From assembly GCF_036669915.1 (NCBI RefSeq), contig NC_089312.1, positions 23,094,404 through 23,158,403 on the forward strand: a stretch of DNA of 64,000 bases, in the 5' to 3' direction. Origin of the DNA: Pocillopora verrucosa. Taxonomy: Eukaryota > Cnidaria > Anthozoa > Scleractinia > Pocilloporidae. The position numbers and the translations under genes are program-made. The notes under the pieces were generated by a model, which was not told the origin of the DNA, searched no databases, and saw only the letters and a program-made list of their open reading frames with translations. Position 1 is the first letter of the stretch. Each line of letters begins with the position of its first letter. This document shows positions 1 through 10,949 of the stretch, one piece after another.

Positions 1-635
1 CTGGGAAAGAAGGTGTATTGAGGAGACATTTTCCCTGTCTTTCCATGTACCTTCATCTTTTCGTGAAAGATACAATCAGTACGCGTGTTTAGGATCTCCT
101 CGGATATGAACAACCAGCTGTGGTAGCAGCCAACGTACCTTTCCCATATCTGTGAAAAGGGCATCGTCAACTCGAATTCAACGAAGATTATTAAAATTAA
201 CCTTCTACCATGTGGAATCATTTTTAACAGTATACAACAATCTCGCCATCAATGAATGGGCCTGTAATCGCTGCTTGACCAGTTACAAAGTTTCAATCAA
301 TTTAGGTGCTGTATTTCGTGCACGTTTTTGGGGTTGTAGTCGTCTGTCTGATGAAATTCTCAGAAGAATCATTTCTACAAATTTAGGAAATGATTGGAGA
401 CGTGACAAAATAGATCAGATATCTTCACTAATTAAATTATATCCTGCGAGGTTTTTTTATGACGGAAATAATGTTGTGAAAACGTGTGAGCATTTACGAG
501 GGCGTTCAAATCTTTTATGACATCACTAAAGAAAATTTCGCGAAAGGCACGTAACAAAAGGAGATAACCTGCTGTTTTGCGGACGTGAAGAGCCGGTTGA
601 CACGTGCGAATTCTATTGTTTCTGGATAATTCGCG
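1..635. other. No gene seen upstream of the furin-repeat gene
   Basis: I see no convincing coding exon here. One open frame on the plus strand (152-520) lacks an ATG at its start and matches nothing I know. The stretch probably holds the promoter and upstream sequence of the gene that starts at 740. Confidence 0.4.
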
Positions 636-641
636 TATAAA
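636..641 (+). promoter_or_regulatory. Candidate TATA box for the furin-repeat gene
   Basis: TATAAA lies about 100 bases upstream of the ATG at 740. If transcription starts some 30 bases downstream, the 5' untranslated region would be about 70 bases. Position and motif only; no other promoter evidence. Confidence 0.35.
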
Positions 642-739
642 CGAGCTCAAGTAACATGAAATAAAAGGGGTTCTATTTCGTGCTGAAGCATATTAGATCT
701 CCTCGCACTCTTGGATATAACTTCAGCGAGAATATCATT

Positions 740-3700
740 ATGAAGGGCGTTTTGGTGGCTTTCTTGCTGTTGGTTGTGCTCCTTTTAGTTACAGTTGATG
801 CCAAAAAGCGTGGAAAAGAGGGATCAAGACGGAAGAATGGGATAAAGCCGGGTATGAAAGGTTAGTTTGAAATCGAACTAAAAATGTATTGTTTTATTGC
901 ATGTTACGTAATTTCAATCACAGAAATCCTTCCTCAATCGAAGTTGATTTTCCTCACTCTTATTTGTATTTTGTAGAATTAACATGCCCCAGGAACTGTT
1001 CAGACTGTGAAGAGGGGATATGTCTAGAATGCGACGACGGTTTTGCTCTTAAAACGTTTCGCAACAACAGAACAGGGTGTATACCGTGTGGCCGACGTCT
1101 TAAAATGAAGGATCCTGCTTCATTCCTCCAACAATGCGTCAACGGTAGGTTTAAAAATGGGTCGTTAATAGCCAAATCTGACCATTCTACATTTATTACT
1201 CGACAGGTAGTTTCTTTGAAAGATCCGTTACTGTAACGGTATACTTGTAACGATATACTTTACCTCAACATACATCCTATATGATTACATATATCTTTCC
1301 TCAAAAAACGCCTTGAGCAGACGCGCACGTCCCAAACACTTATTTGCACTTTTCTACACTTGTCTGTGCCGATAATTCACCTTGATATATCGATCACTTT
1401 ATAGTACATCCCGGGAATACGTTGCTTTAATATTTTGCATTATATGTTCTTATTTACTCAGATTGTTCCAGAAACTGTTCAGCTTGTGATAATGGTAGCT
1501 GCCAAATGTGCGACCCTGGATTCTTCAAAGTTCAAACGAGACTTTTAAAAAGAACGGTTTGTGTTCCTTGCGGTCCTCGAATGAAAAGAAATTGGCCGGA
1601 CGTTTTCGTGAGGGAATGTAAAGAGTCCGGTAAGTAGATCACTTAGTTTCAGATGAGGTCATAGTCTAGAGCGATCTTCGCAACCCTTTTTTTTCACCCC
1701 ATATAACCTGAGCAGGGTTCACGTATGTTCTGTGGTGTATTCCTCGAAACAAGGTTTTAACTGTGGGCCTAGATTTTTTACCGTTCGTGCCAAAGTCTTC
1801 GATGTAAGTGAAGGATCGCTATTTTTACTTGACTAGATAAATATAGTAGACTTTGCCACCTAGCTTGGTGTAAGCTGTTGAAACTACGAGAAGCTAATAA
1901 GAACACAAAAGCACACGATTGCTTTTTTGAAATGATTTTTTTGCACCGTGCTAATCTTCCTGTTGAATTCAAAGTATTGGTTTTGAAGCAAAGGAAAAAT
2001 GCAAAAAAGAGCCAAAACAAAGATGGATTAGATCAGAATGGATTACGAATGACGAACCGAGGTTGATTTTCCTCACTCTTGTTTATATTTTGTAGAATTA
2101 ACATGCCCCAGGAACTGTTCAGACTGTGAAGAGGGGATATGTCTTGAGTGCGACGACGGTTTTGCTCTTAAAACGTTTCGCAACAATAGAACAGGGTGCA
2201 TACCGTGTGGCCGACGTCTTAAAATGAAGGATCCTGCTTCATTCCTCCAACAATGCATCAACGGTATGTTTAAAAATCGGTCGTTAATAGCCAAAATCTG
2301 ACCATTCTACATTTATTACTCGACAGATAGTTTTTTTGAAAGACCCGTTACTGTAACGGTATACTTGCAACGATATACTTTATCTCAACATACATCCATA
2401 TGATTAAATATATATTTCCCCAAAAAACGCCTTGAGCAGACGCGCACGTCCCAAACACTTATCTGCACTTTTCTACACGTGTCTGAGCCGATAATTCACT
2501 TTGATATGTTGATAACTTTAATGTACATCCAGGGAATACGTTGATTTAATATTTTGCATTATATGTTCTTATTTACTCAGATTGTTCCAGAAACTGTTCA
2601 GTTTGTGATAATGGTAACTGCCAAATGTGCGACCCTGGATTCTTAAAAGTTCAAACGAGACTTTTAAAAAGAACAGTCTGTGTTCCTTGCGGTCCTCGAA
2701 TGAAAAGAAATTGGCCGGACGTTTTCGTGAAAGAATGTACAGAGTCCGGTAAGTATGTCATATAGTTTCAAATGAGTTCATGGTCTAGAGCGATCCTCGC
2801 AAGCTTTTTTTACCCTATATGACCTGAACAGGGTTCACGCATGCTCTGTGGCGTAAGCCAAGAAACAAAAGCTGCAGGTTTTACCTATGGACCTAAATTT
2901 TTGACCGTTCGCGCCAAAGTCTTCGATGTAAGTAAAGAATCGCTATTTGTACTCGACTAGAGAAATATAGCAAATATTGGCCACCTAGCTTGTTAAATGA
3001 CTTTTTTGCGCCGTGCTAATCTACTTGTTGAATCCAAAGTATTGGTTTTGAGGTAAAGGAAAAATGCAATAAAGAGCCAAAAGAAAAATGGATTAGATCA
3101 GAATGGATTGCAAATGGCAAACCCAGGCAGACGAGTGAGGTGTACTTTCTTTGGACTCCGTAGGTTGTGGACGAGGATGCGCTAACTGTACCTCCCCTGG
3201 CCTTTGCTCCGAATGTGAAGGAGACCAGAAGCTTTTTACACCACCAGGCAGTAACATCACAAGATGTGTTCGCAGATGTCCGCTATTTTACAAGCTGGAG
3301 AAGGGCGCGTCACCTCCAACATGCGAATTCCAGCATAAGAGAGGAAAACCAAACAGACAGAACGGTAGTAAGTGATTGTTTCAGATTGTCGATTTGAGTG
3401 AAGAGATCAAGAGAATATTATATACTTTTGATGGTTCTACTGTACTTGTCAGATTTGTAAATCAATAAAAATATCTTCTGGGTAAGTTCATGTAGCTTAT
3501 CAGCACTACTGGTATTCGACAGCACTGCGAAGGAATGCCAGAACCTCTGCGTAAACTCAGCTGACTGTTAGTTTCTTCAAATATGCACATCCATTTAAGC
3601 GTGTTCTCTTTTTTCATCCTTTAGAGTGTGGAAGAGGCTGCGAGCAATGTACAGAAGAAGGAGTTTGTGAGAAGTGCTTTAAAGAATTGCAATTTTTAAA

Positions 3701-4146
3701 ACTACGCGATCGCACAATTTGCGTCCGAAAATGTCCATCAACTTTAAGAAAATATTTCGACCCAGAAACTAACAAAATGATCTGCGGGAATCTGCGCCGT
3801 GGCAAAAAAGGTAACTGAGCAAAATGATAGTTCAGTTTCTTCGTTTTTTTTCCTTATTACGAAAAAGTCGTTGATGGCCAAAATATGAAAACTCGTAGGA
3901 AATTGGTCGATGTAAAGCCATTTCCATGCAGGTGTCATCCCATAGACAACACAACCAGTTCGCTTGGATCCAGTTTTAAAACTGACATAAAAATTATTTT
4001 TCAATTTTCTTTTGTCTTACACTCTATTTGTTTTGTTTCTTTGAATGCATTGTCCATCACTAAGGCTACACACAAAACCTAATTATTCCCGTTCTTTTAC
4101 TTTATTCTTAGGAGGAAGAAAGAATCCTTTGCTGTCCGACATTTAA
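740..4146 (+). CDS. Secreted furin-like cysteine-rich repeat protein (R-spondin-like)
   Basis: Eight coding exons, all joined in phase 1: 740-860, 977-1144, 1462-1629, 2096-2263, 2581-2748, 3164-3364 (or 3367), 3625-3810 and 4112-4146, giving about 404 residues. Exon 1 encodes a signal peptide (MKGVLVAFLLLVVLLLVTVDA) cut down here to its hydrophobic core plus a following Lys/Arg-rich stretch. Exons 2-7 each carry one cysteine-rich unit with the pattern C-x3-C-x2-C-x5-C-x2-C. The last two units (GCGRGCANC and ECGRGCEQC followed by CVR-CP) are closest to the furin-like repeats of R-spondins, which bind LGR receptors and ZNRF3/RNF43 to boost Wnt signalling. No thrombospondin type 1 domain is visible, so a true R-spondin role is not shown; other furin-repeat proteins are possible. 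The tail is short and ends LLSDI. Two of the units (exons 4 and 5) are near copies of exons 2 and 3. Confidence 0.8.
941..2062 (+). repeat. Tandem duplication, unit 1 (carries exons 2 and 3)
   Basis: About 1.12 kb that includes two furin-repeat exons, the intron between them and flanking intron. It starts near GAAGTTGATTTTCCTCACTC and ends near GAATGGATTACGAATG. Matching landmarks in unit 2 lie 1119 bases later (exon starts 977 and 2096; 1462 and 2581). Introns as well as exons are closely similar, so the copy is recent. Confidence 0.9.
2063..3127 (+). repeat. Tandem duplication, unit 2 (carries exons 4 and 5)
   Basis: Second copy of the 1.1-kb unit. It is slightly shorter because of small deletions in the 3' intron part (a segment of about 60 bases near 1870-1937 of unit 1 has no counterpart). 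Exon differences from unit 1 are few, mostly silent or conservative, and both exons keep open frames and splice sites. Confidence 0.88.
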
Positions 4147-4347
4147 AAGGCAGGCCTTTTGGTCCTGTATACTTTTTTCTAAGGGTGTTTTTATCAAGAT
4201 GGTAAAACTAATTTAACATTTTCCTAACTGACAAAAGCTGCCAGGCAAATGTCGTTGGAGGTCTTGGCTACTAACAGAAAGAAGTTGGCATAAAGTTAAA
4301 GTGAAGCAAAATTACAGCCCCCTCACTTGTTGTTTTAGTTTGATCGA

Positions 4348-4353
4348 AATAAA
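4348..4353 (+). promoter_or_regulatory. Poly(A) signal of the furin-repeat gene
   Basis: AATAAA about 200 bases after the stop codon at 4144-4146. Another AATAAA lies near 4618. Confidence 0.45.
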
Positions 4354-4926
4354 ACTCTCAACTACAAGGTTTAAATATACTGATTACATCCTAGCTAAAG
4401 AGGTATTTTTTTTCTAGAGTTAATGTAATTTCTACTCACTTGTTAATTTTTCTACAATACGCATTCCTGCAAGAGAATTGTCTAAAATTTGTTGACATTT
4501 GAGTATCTTATAAACCACATCAACTAAAGATACATGTGAGTACTGCAGGTGATATATAAGGTGACGAACAACACACTGTAACTAAGTTTTTCTATGTTTG
4601 TACCATATTAACAGCCAAATAAATCATATGAATAGCTGAATGCAGTTGTGTTGGTTAGCAATACCCATAACTACCTATAGCAACATTATTTGAGAGTTTT
4701 CTGAGGTCACCCTCGCTGGTCACGTTATAAAGACGATAGCGTGAGTCAAATAATTAACGCAAGTTTGGTGAATCCTACCCTGTAACCACTTCGAAACTTC
4801 TCCTACTGGCCTTTCCATGAGTTAAAAATTCCACCTGGGAACGACGGAAAAGAAATACGCTATTCTCTTCGAGAAATTATCCGTATCCACTCAAGCATCT
4901 GAACCGTTCGGTGAAGAATCTATTAT

Positions 4927-5109
4927 TCAATTTTGTAAACTACGTAGTGGCTGGTAGTGGGCAGTGGGCACAGTCCATGCAAAGCTGTAGTCCACTGTCC
5001 AAAGAAACTTAGCCGCTTCCAGCATATTTCCTACCCCGTCTTTACCATAGAAATTCCATCCAGTCAACATTTGGTGGGTCATAACTGTTAAATATCCTGA
5101 CCAAATCAT
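4927..5109 (-). CDS. Small ORF overlapping the stop of its upstream neighbour
   Basis: A 60-residue open frame starting at ATG 5109 on the minus strand, rich in Trp and Tyr. Its ATG overlaps the TGA of the 69-residue membrane ORF just upstream (ATGA). It may be the continuation of that gene in another frame after a frameshift or an unseen intron, or a chance frame. No family recognised. Confidence 0.25.
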   Translation of the reverse strand: MIWSGYLTVMTHQMLTGWNFYGKDGVGNMLEAAKFLWTVDYSFAWTVPTAHYQPLRSLQN

Positions 5110-5315
5110 AACAGTTTAATAGGATTCTTCTCTTGCGGCAAATGATGTCCGGTGTAATCGTTCTTTAGCACTCTGTTTGGCTGTCGTTCCAGTGTTGTTT
5201 TAATGTCATTGAGCGGTTGTCTTGTGCAGACGATAGTTATGATCCAGAATACCACAAACAGGAAAAACAAAAGCGCAGAAATATCAATCGCCGTCGCTAA
5301 TTCAAGAGCGACCAT
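5106..5315 (-). CDS. Short single-pass membrane protein, unknown
   Basis: Sixty-nine residues. ATG at 5315 sits in a strong Kozak context (A at -3, G at +4). Residues about 9-30 (IDISALLFFLFVVFWIITIV) form one clear transmembrane helix; the rest is a polar, basic tail. It is head-to-head with the two-helix protein at 5758, about 440 bases apart. I do not recognise a family. It could be the first part of a longer product with the 4927-5109 frame. Confidence 0.45.
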   Translation of the reverse strand: MVALELATAIDISALLFFLFVVFWIITIVCTRQPLNDIKTTLERQPNRVLKNDYTGHHLPQEKNPIKLL

Positions 5316-5757
5316 GTTGACAGACGAAGAACGTCCTAATATGTAGGAGCGGCTACCAAGCTCTCACTTTTGCGTGACTGAAAGTAAGCTTACACGACCA
5401 TACGATTTGTGAACAAAGTGAACATAATACTGACGATGACTAAATATATTTTTTTAGGTAACGTCTTGTAAGAGATATTTAAAAGTATTATCCTGATCTC
5501 AAATTTGAAGAACGAAATGGATATCTTAGAGAATTTTCTGTGAGATCCATTTAGCATCACCATAACAACGGAAACTGTAACGCAAGTGTAACATGCCAGT
5601 GTCTTATTTGTTATCAAGATAGGTCGTCGTTCGTCATTTCAACGCCAAACGCTCTACGGGAATCGTGTGACAGGTCCAATGCAATGAGCGGCCTTTCTAA
5701 CTCATCTATTCCCCGTTTATAAGCTACATCTTGGCCGTTTTAACATGGGACTTGGCC

Positions 5758-6132
5758 ATGGATCGTCAAGAAGAACCGAGGTCTATAAGACGAAGAATTA
5801 TGCGCAACAGCATATTCATTTTTGTCGGATTTGTTTTGATTGTTCTCTGTTTCGTTTTCTTGGGAATCGCACAGCAGCGCCAACATATAACCTCAGGACA
5901 CTGTAGCGACTGTAACAGCAAAAAAACTCCCAAGATATTTCGACTTCTAGCCGCGATTTGTTTTGTAGTTGGCTCGACAATAATGACAATTTTTTGGTGG
6001 CACATCAGAGCGATGAGAAGTTCTTTGATAATGCGCCAAAGACACATCGACTTGGAAGGATTATTAGCAAACCACAATCAAACAGGTAGAAGAACATGCA
6101 GAGCATCTCTTGGAAAGAGAAACTGCGGTTGA
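5758..6132 (+). CDS. Small two-helix membrane protein, unknown
   Basis: Single-exon frame of 124 residues. The ATG at 5758 has a very good Kozak context (GCCATGG), better than any upstream option. The N-terminus is charged (DRQEEPRSIRRRIMR), followed by helix 1 at about residues 16-38, a short Cys-containing loop with CSDC, and helix 2 at about residues 58-80 ending in FWWHI. By the positive-inside rule both ends should face the cytosol. No family recognised. It may be a genuine orphan; a 3' exon is possible since the stop is not followed closely by a poly(A) signal. Confidence 0.55.
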   Translation: MDRQEEPRSIRRRIMRNSIFIFVGFVLIVLCFVFLGIAQQRQHITSGHCSDCNSKKTPKIFRLLAAICFVVGSTIMTIFWWHIRAMRSSLIMRQRHIDLEGLLANHNQTGRRTCRASLGKRNCG

Positions 6133-6955
6133 AAACTTATACAAACGGTTGTGGATGTTGGAGAACGTGACGAAAATCACACTTGCTTAATTTGGAACGT
6201 AACAGATGTCAACCATCCAATTGGTTATTAACTAATGTATGCATGCTTGCATATATTTCGATGTGGATATTATAAAAATGTCTCACAAGCTTGTTTACTT
6301 TGGTTTAGACCTTTAAGATCAAGCATTGGGAGTTCTCAGTGTATCTCCGTAACACAAGTAGAGCATCCGAACGCGAAATTATAAATGGCTTGTACTGTAA
6401 TCCTTACAGAATTTCCATTTACTTGCTTTGTCCTATTTGCGAGACAAATATGCGATTTTCTTCTCTGAGCTGTAAATGTTTTTAGCCGTAAGGTGTTTGT
6501 TGATTATTTCTCCGTGGAAAAAGAGTTCTCGTTTTTCGGGGGCATAAAGACAATAGGCAGATCATGGGGAAATATTTAGCGAAATAATTTTTTTTAACGA
6601 ATTAGCTATGTTCGTCGCGAAAGTTAAATTTTTTTTGAGGCGAATTTTTGTTCAGTTGCTCTGAAGGACAAGTAAACACATACACACAAAAGAAAAATTG
6701 GAATTTTGCGATTAAACCTCGAAAACAAAGAAATAAACTTATATTTGTGGTTGATTTATATTGTAAGATATTAAAATTATTATACCTGATTTGAGGTTTT
6801 TTTTTTTTTTTTTAATCGTTTGCTTATTTTCTATTGATTCATTGATATTTCCTCACCATTGCACGAATCTTGTAAGACAGAAGCACGTTCTCTCGAATGC
6901 CCGTGCGCGGATCTCGCGGGATTCTTGTTCTCCCCGCCGATCGAGCGCGACATGA

Positions 6956-6964
6956 TATAAATAG
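6956..6964 (+). promoter_or_regulatory. Candidate TATA box for the 7233 gene
   Basis: TATAAATAG lies in a local GC-richer island (about 6890-6960), 270 bases before the ATG at 7233. Motif and position only. Confidence 0.35.
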
Positions 6965-7232
6965 GTTTCAAATTTCAAGGACGCCAGACAGGAATTTTCC
7001 ATGCTCTGGCGCGTTCGACTCGCCACGAACATTTGTGTCTTTTAAAAACGATATCATTCTCTTGGATCCATCTTCCAGGCCAATGGAATCTGACCAATGA
7101 TTTCCTGTCAACTACGAAAATTCAAATCGTCTTTTGGATGAACTAATGGATATGGAAATTCGCGATCAGAACTCTTAAATTATCAATAGGGACGAAAGAC
7201 GTAGAAATTACGCGAACATTTCAACGTGAAAA

Positions 7233-9063
7233 ATGATTTTAGCGGATGGGACACTAGCCATTTACATTGCGGCTGGCTTAGCTGGATTTCTCGTACTACT
7301 GTGGTGTTGTGCTTTATGCGTTTGCAAGGGCCCTTGTCGGTCACTCAACGAACCAGTGAAATCACCTTTCGAAATGCATATGGACCCTGCGTCCAGAGAC
7401 ACCGCATTACGAAACAAGTATGAAGCGTATCATTATCATCTGATGGTAAGTCATGGAACATTTTAACTGTCTCAGTGTTTATTTCTCTTAAAACATTTCA
7501 TAGAAATATATTTTTTTTCGAAACGAGAAGACATTTGCGTTCGTACTCCAGAGACCAGCGCGAGAAGCCAATTCATGCTGTTTATTTTATCTGATAACAT
7601 TTTAACTTATTCTCTCAGCGTGATGTTATGATAGACAATATTCTTAGACACGATAAATGCAAATTTGTGTTGAACACGGCATATCATATAGTCATTTCTT
7701 TCCAGAGAAAAAGTCGATAAAGAAAACGCTTTTACATATGAACTAGCAACATAAAATCAAAACCTTGCATGCAAATAATTATTCTAAAAAGTCTCAGCGA
7801 CGACAAGAAGAGCTTTGAACTTTCATGAAAATAGACAGCGCCGGGGGCTCATTTTTCAGCTTCGATTGCAATATAAGCGTAACGTCGCGCTTAAAACTTG
7901 CTCCATGTATTCAGAAATCATTAAGATGTAAATTAGATATTTAGCGGGCAGGGAAGGTTCGAGTTCCGGAAGCAAAGTCACTGAAAGAGACGGAAAGGTA
8001 TTTTGTATTTAGTCAAGAATAATTTGCTCCATCAACCTGGCGAAAATGTATGATTTAGGAAAAATGCAGTCACAGTTATGGACATCCAATAGCTGGTTAC
8101 TCTCGCCAAAACATACAACGAATTATTTGCAGGAATCAGTAGATTGTTGCTTTTTTCCGTGACATACAAATATAAAATACCTAAAATCATCTGTCTGGGA
8201 GGCTTAAGGGGTTGAATAACCTTGCATCAGCGATACCTTTTGAATCAGTCAACAATTCCTTATTCCCTCACTAATTAGCCTTCATACAGGCATCCCTTAA
8301 ACCAACTGATAGGAAATAGTGACGTTGGATGAGCGTTTTTTTCATTTTTTGCCCTAGTTCTTTCGCGTTCAACAATCAATCTACACGAAAAAACTTTAAG
8401 AAGGAAGAGTAGGAGAGCATGTAGTGAATGGGGGCGGTTTCCATTTAATTTTTTCAAATATTTTAATTCCACATTTCACGTTCAATCATTGAGGGGCCTT
8501 ATGATAAGTTATTAGTACATTGCTGACGAGGAAGCAAAAAGAAATATATATAGGATTTTTCAAACGTTTTTAACTTGTTTGATTCCGCATCAGAATACAC
8601 TGATTATCATTGTAGTTTGATGTGCAGGCATTCTGCGCCATGGAGTACAGTCGAAAACGAATATACAATTTTTTCAAATTCTCAGCCTTAAGAGTGATTT
8701 TAGTATTAACATGAGCGAATTATATTAATTTTTCTTTAGACACCAAAAACCCCAACTCAACAGCACCAAGTTAAGTTGCCTATACAATTGGTTCCCACAC
8801 CAATTTCACAGGGAAGTGGATCACCGATTGCATTTGACTTCGGAGCTGTCTTGAAGATGCAGGCTGCGGACAAGGCGAACGCTAAAACAAGGGATAGTCA
8901 AGTCAGGGATCCGCTGATAGATAAAGAACAAGGAGATTCATCGTCTGATTCAAACAACGAGAACGTCGAACTCAAGAAATTGAACACCATTACGGTGGAT
9001 GTACAAAGCACAGACGACAAAAAATCGGACAAGCCTCTAATACAGGAGGAAAACAACCTTTGA
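7233..9063 (+). CDS. Single-pass membrane protein with long polar tail, two exons
   Basis: Exon 1 is 7233-7445 (71 codons, ends at a GTAAGT donor); exon 2 is 8740-9063, after a TTTCTTTAG acceptor; the join is in phase 0, giving 178 residues. A short N-terminus (MILADGT) is followed by a transmembrane helix at about residues 8-28 and then a Cys cluster (CCALCVCKGPC) that looks suited to palmitoylation at the inner face. The rest is hydrophilic: a Pro/Gln stretch (TPKTPTQQHQ), then a Ser/Asp/Asn-rich acidic tail with repeated PLI[DQ] motifs. This layout suggests a plasma-membrane adaptor or type III membrane protein with a disordered cytosolic tail. No family recognised. Confidence 0.65.
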
Positions 9064-10749
9064 GATTTTATTAACTAACCGTGAAGAAATCATGAACAGT
9101 TTCTTCGGTGCTTGTGGTTGAGAAAGTTGTCATCATAGACGAAAAGAAAAGTTTGCTGAAAAAGTGTGATCCATTGGAGAAACAATTCAATTGAGAATGC
9201 TAGCTATTGATATTGTTTTACTTATTCTTCGTTAACGTTATCTCGTCCGTGACAAGTATCAATGTTTTAGCGGCTTCGTGCTTGTCATACAGAGAACCCC
9301 CAGTTTGAGCGGACAGATCTATTCTAATTCGGTCTAAGAAATTACTCAAGAAATCCTCTTTAAATATTCATGTTTCTGCTTATTTAAATGTGAGGTATAT
9401 ATAAGTGTCTGATGTGTGATCATAATAATGATAAAAAAGAAAATTGTCGCCACAAATTTTACGAGCATGGTGCGATATACTGCTTTTAAATGCGATCCTT
9501 GTCATTTTGTCTCTCTTATTTTTCGATCTTGATCACTGTACAGTGAAAATCGTCTGGAACCCTTGAAAGATTGGATTCGCTAATTTTTTACCGCCAAATT
9601 GATTTTTTTTTTAAGTTAATGCGCTAATTATCATAGTTTACATTTTGCACCCTCTAAACATGGACTGGTAAATGATGGAAGACTTACTCTTATTTAAGTA
9701 AAAATAACAAAACACTTAAAACTCTTTCGCGAATTTTATCACTGGGAAAGAGTCGAATACTTTATCAAGATTAGACTCTTTAGACATGCAATATTGCACA
9801 CAGTTATGACTGTCCTCCAAATATCATAATTTCCAAGATGTTCGTCAAAAAACACGGAAGTAATCAGCTCCCAAGGGCAGCATTCAAGATTCTTAAATGA
9901 TGATTACTGCTTGTCTTAAAAATGTAACTGAAATGCAATCTCTAATCAAACTGACTGTAGTACCATGCAAATAAATCACTAAGAAAGTATTTGTAGAGGG
10001 ATAGATTTCATTGAGTGCATGAGTAAAATAAAGCCGAAATGCTCCTTAGAAACGGAAATCCATAAGATGTTTTCGACTATGAGTCTCAAACACAAAAAGT
10101 GAATTTCTGAATGTTCTAAACAATTTTATTACATTTGTGGAAGCTTATTATGATTGATGGTGTCCAGCAAAGCTGGTAGCCTCGCATAATAAAAGTAAGC
10201 ACCCATACACACATGCATCTGGAAAAGTGCCCACAATCTCAAACGTAATAGCACAGCGTTTTAGATTGTTTTCCAGACATGTTTTCGGTCAAGATTTGGC
10301 ACACGTTGCGCACTCTACACAAATACTGTAACCATGACTTTTAAATATATGGTTATCAAACTAGTAAAGTATATTTTCCATGTCACCAATAAGAGTAAAA
10401 ATATCACACATACACGAGCTGTTATTGTTTAAAAAAAAAAAAGTCAAATCTAAACAATATATTTTTCTAATGAAAACATCACACTAACCTTGAGCTAAGC
10501 AATGATTGAGTTGTTTTTGTTGAGAGGGTCACTGGTATACACAAAATATGTTTTTGCATGTGTCTTATTCGCTTGCCCCTACTTGACTTACGCAACGATT
10601 GATATCGGCTCACGCGCTGGCGCGTGAGGTATTTACGAAAAAAAAAATGCATGAATCGATCAGCAGCTTGGGTAAGAACCGACTCGAACTTGAGTACGTA
10701 TCGACTCAAACTTAAGTACTGTCTGCATTTAAGGACGAAACGAAAGGGT
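9064..10749. other. Intergenic, nothing clear
   Basis: No ORF or splice-supported exon that I trust. It probably includes the 3' untranslated region of the gene ending at 9063. Confidence 0.4.
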
Positions 10750-10890
10750 AGGAAACGACTGGACACCGACGCAAAAATTCTTAAGGTAAACAAGCACAAG
10801 AAAAGTGATAAGATTGCAGTTGGTTTTCGTTTCGCATCTGATTGGAAAAGACAGTGGCGCGAGCTATCTGGATCAATCATGGAAAGTAAT
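10750..10890 (+). repeat. Dispersed repeat, copy 1
   Basis: The stretch with CGCATCTGATTGG, AGTGGCGCGAG and GGATCAATCATGG resembles the one at 26450-26600 in order and spacing of motifs and is like a common anthozoan interspersed repeat (recalled, not searched). It explains ORFs on both strands here, so I do not call them genes. Confidence 0.45.
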
Positions 10891-10914
10891 GAAGAATAAC
10901 ACCGCAATCCTACG

Positions 10915-10920
10915 TTTATT
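10915..10920 (-). promoter_or_regulatory. Poly(A) signal of P450 gene A
   Basis: AATAAA on the minus strand, about 30 bases after the stop codon of the P450 gene. Confidence 0.55.
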
Positions 10921-10949
10921 TCTTCACGAAACAGAAAATTGCTCTGGAA

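Noticed and set aside
152..520. 122-codon open frame on the plus strand
   Set aside because: It starts with GTG, lacks a good ATG, shows no domain, and no splice-site pair links it to the gene at 740.
7940..7985. tRNA-like T-arm (GGTTCGAGTTCC)
   Set aside because: No matching acceptor, D or anticodon stems around it; I found no tRNA, rRNA or CRISPR array anywhere in the window.
10479..10907. Overlapping ORFs on both strands after P450 gene A
   Set aside because: They fall in a dispersed repeat also seen near 26500; codon content is biased by the repeat, and neither has a convincing start.
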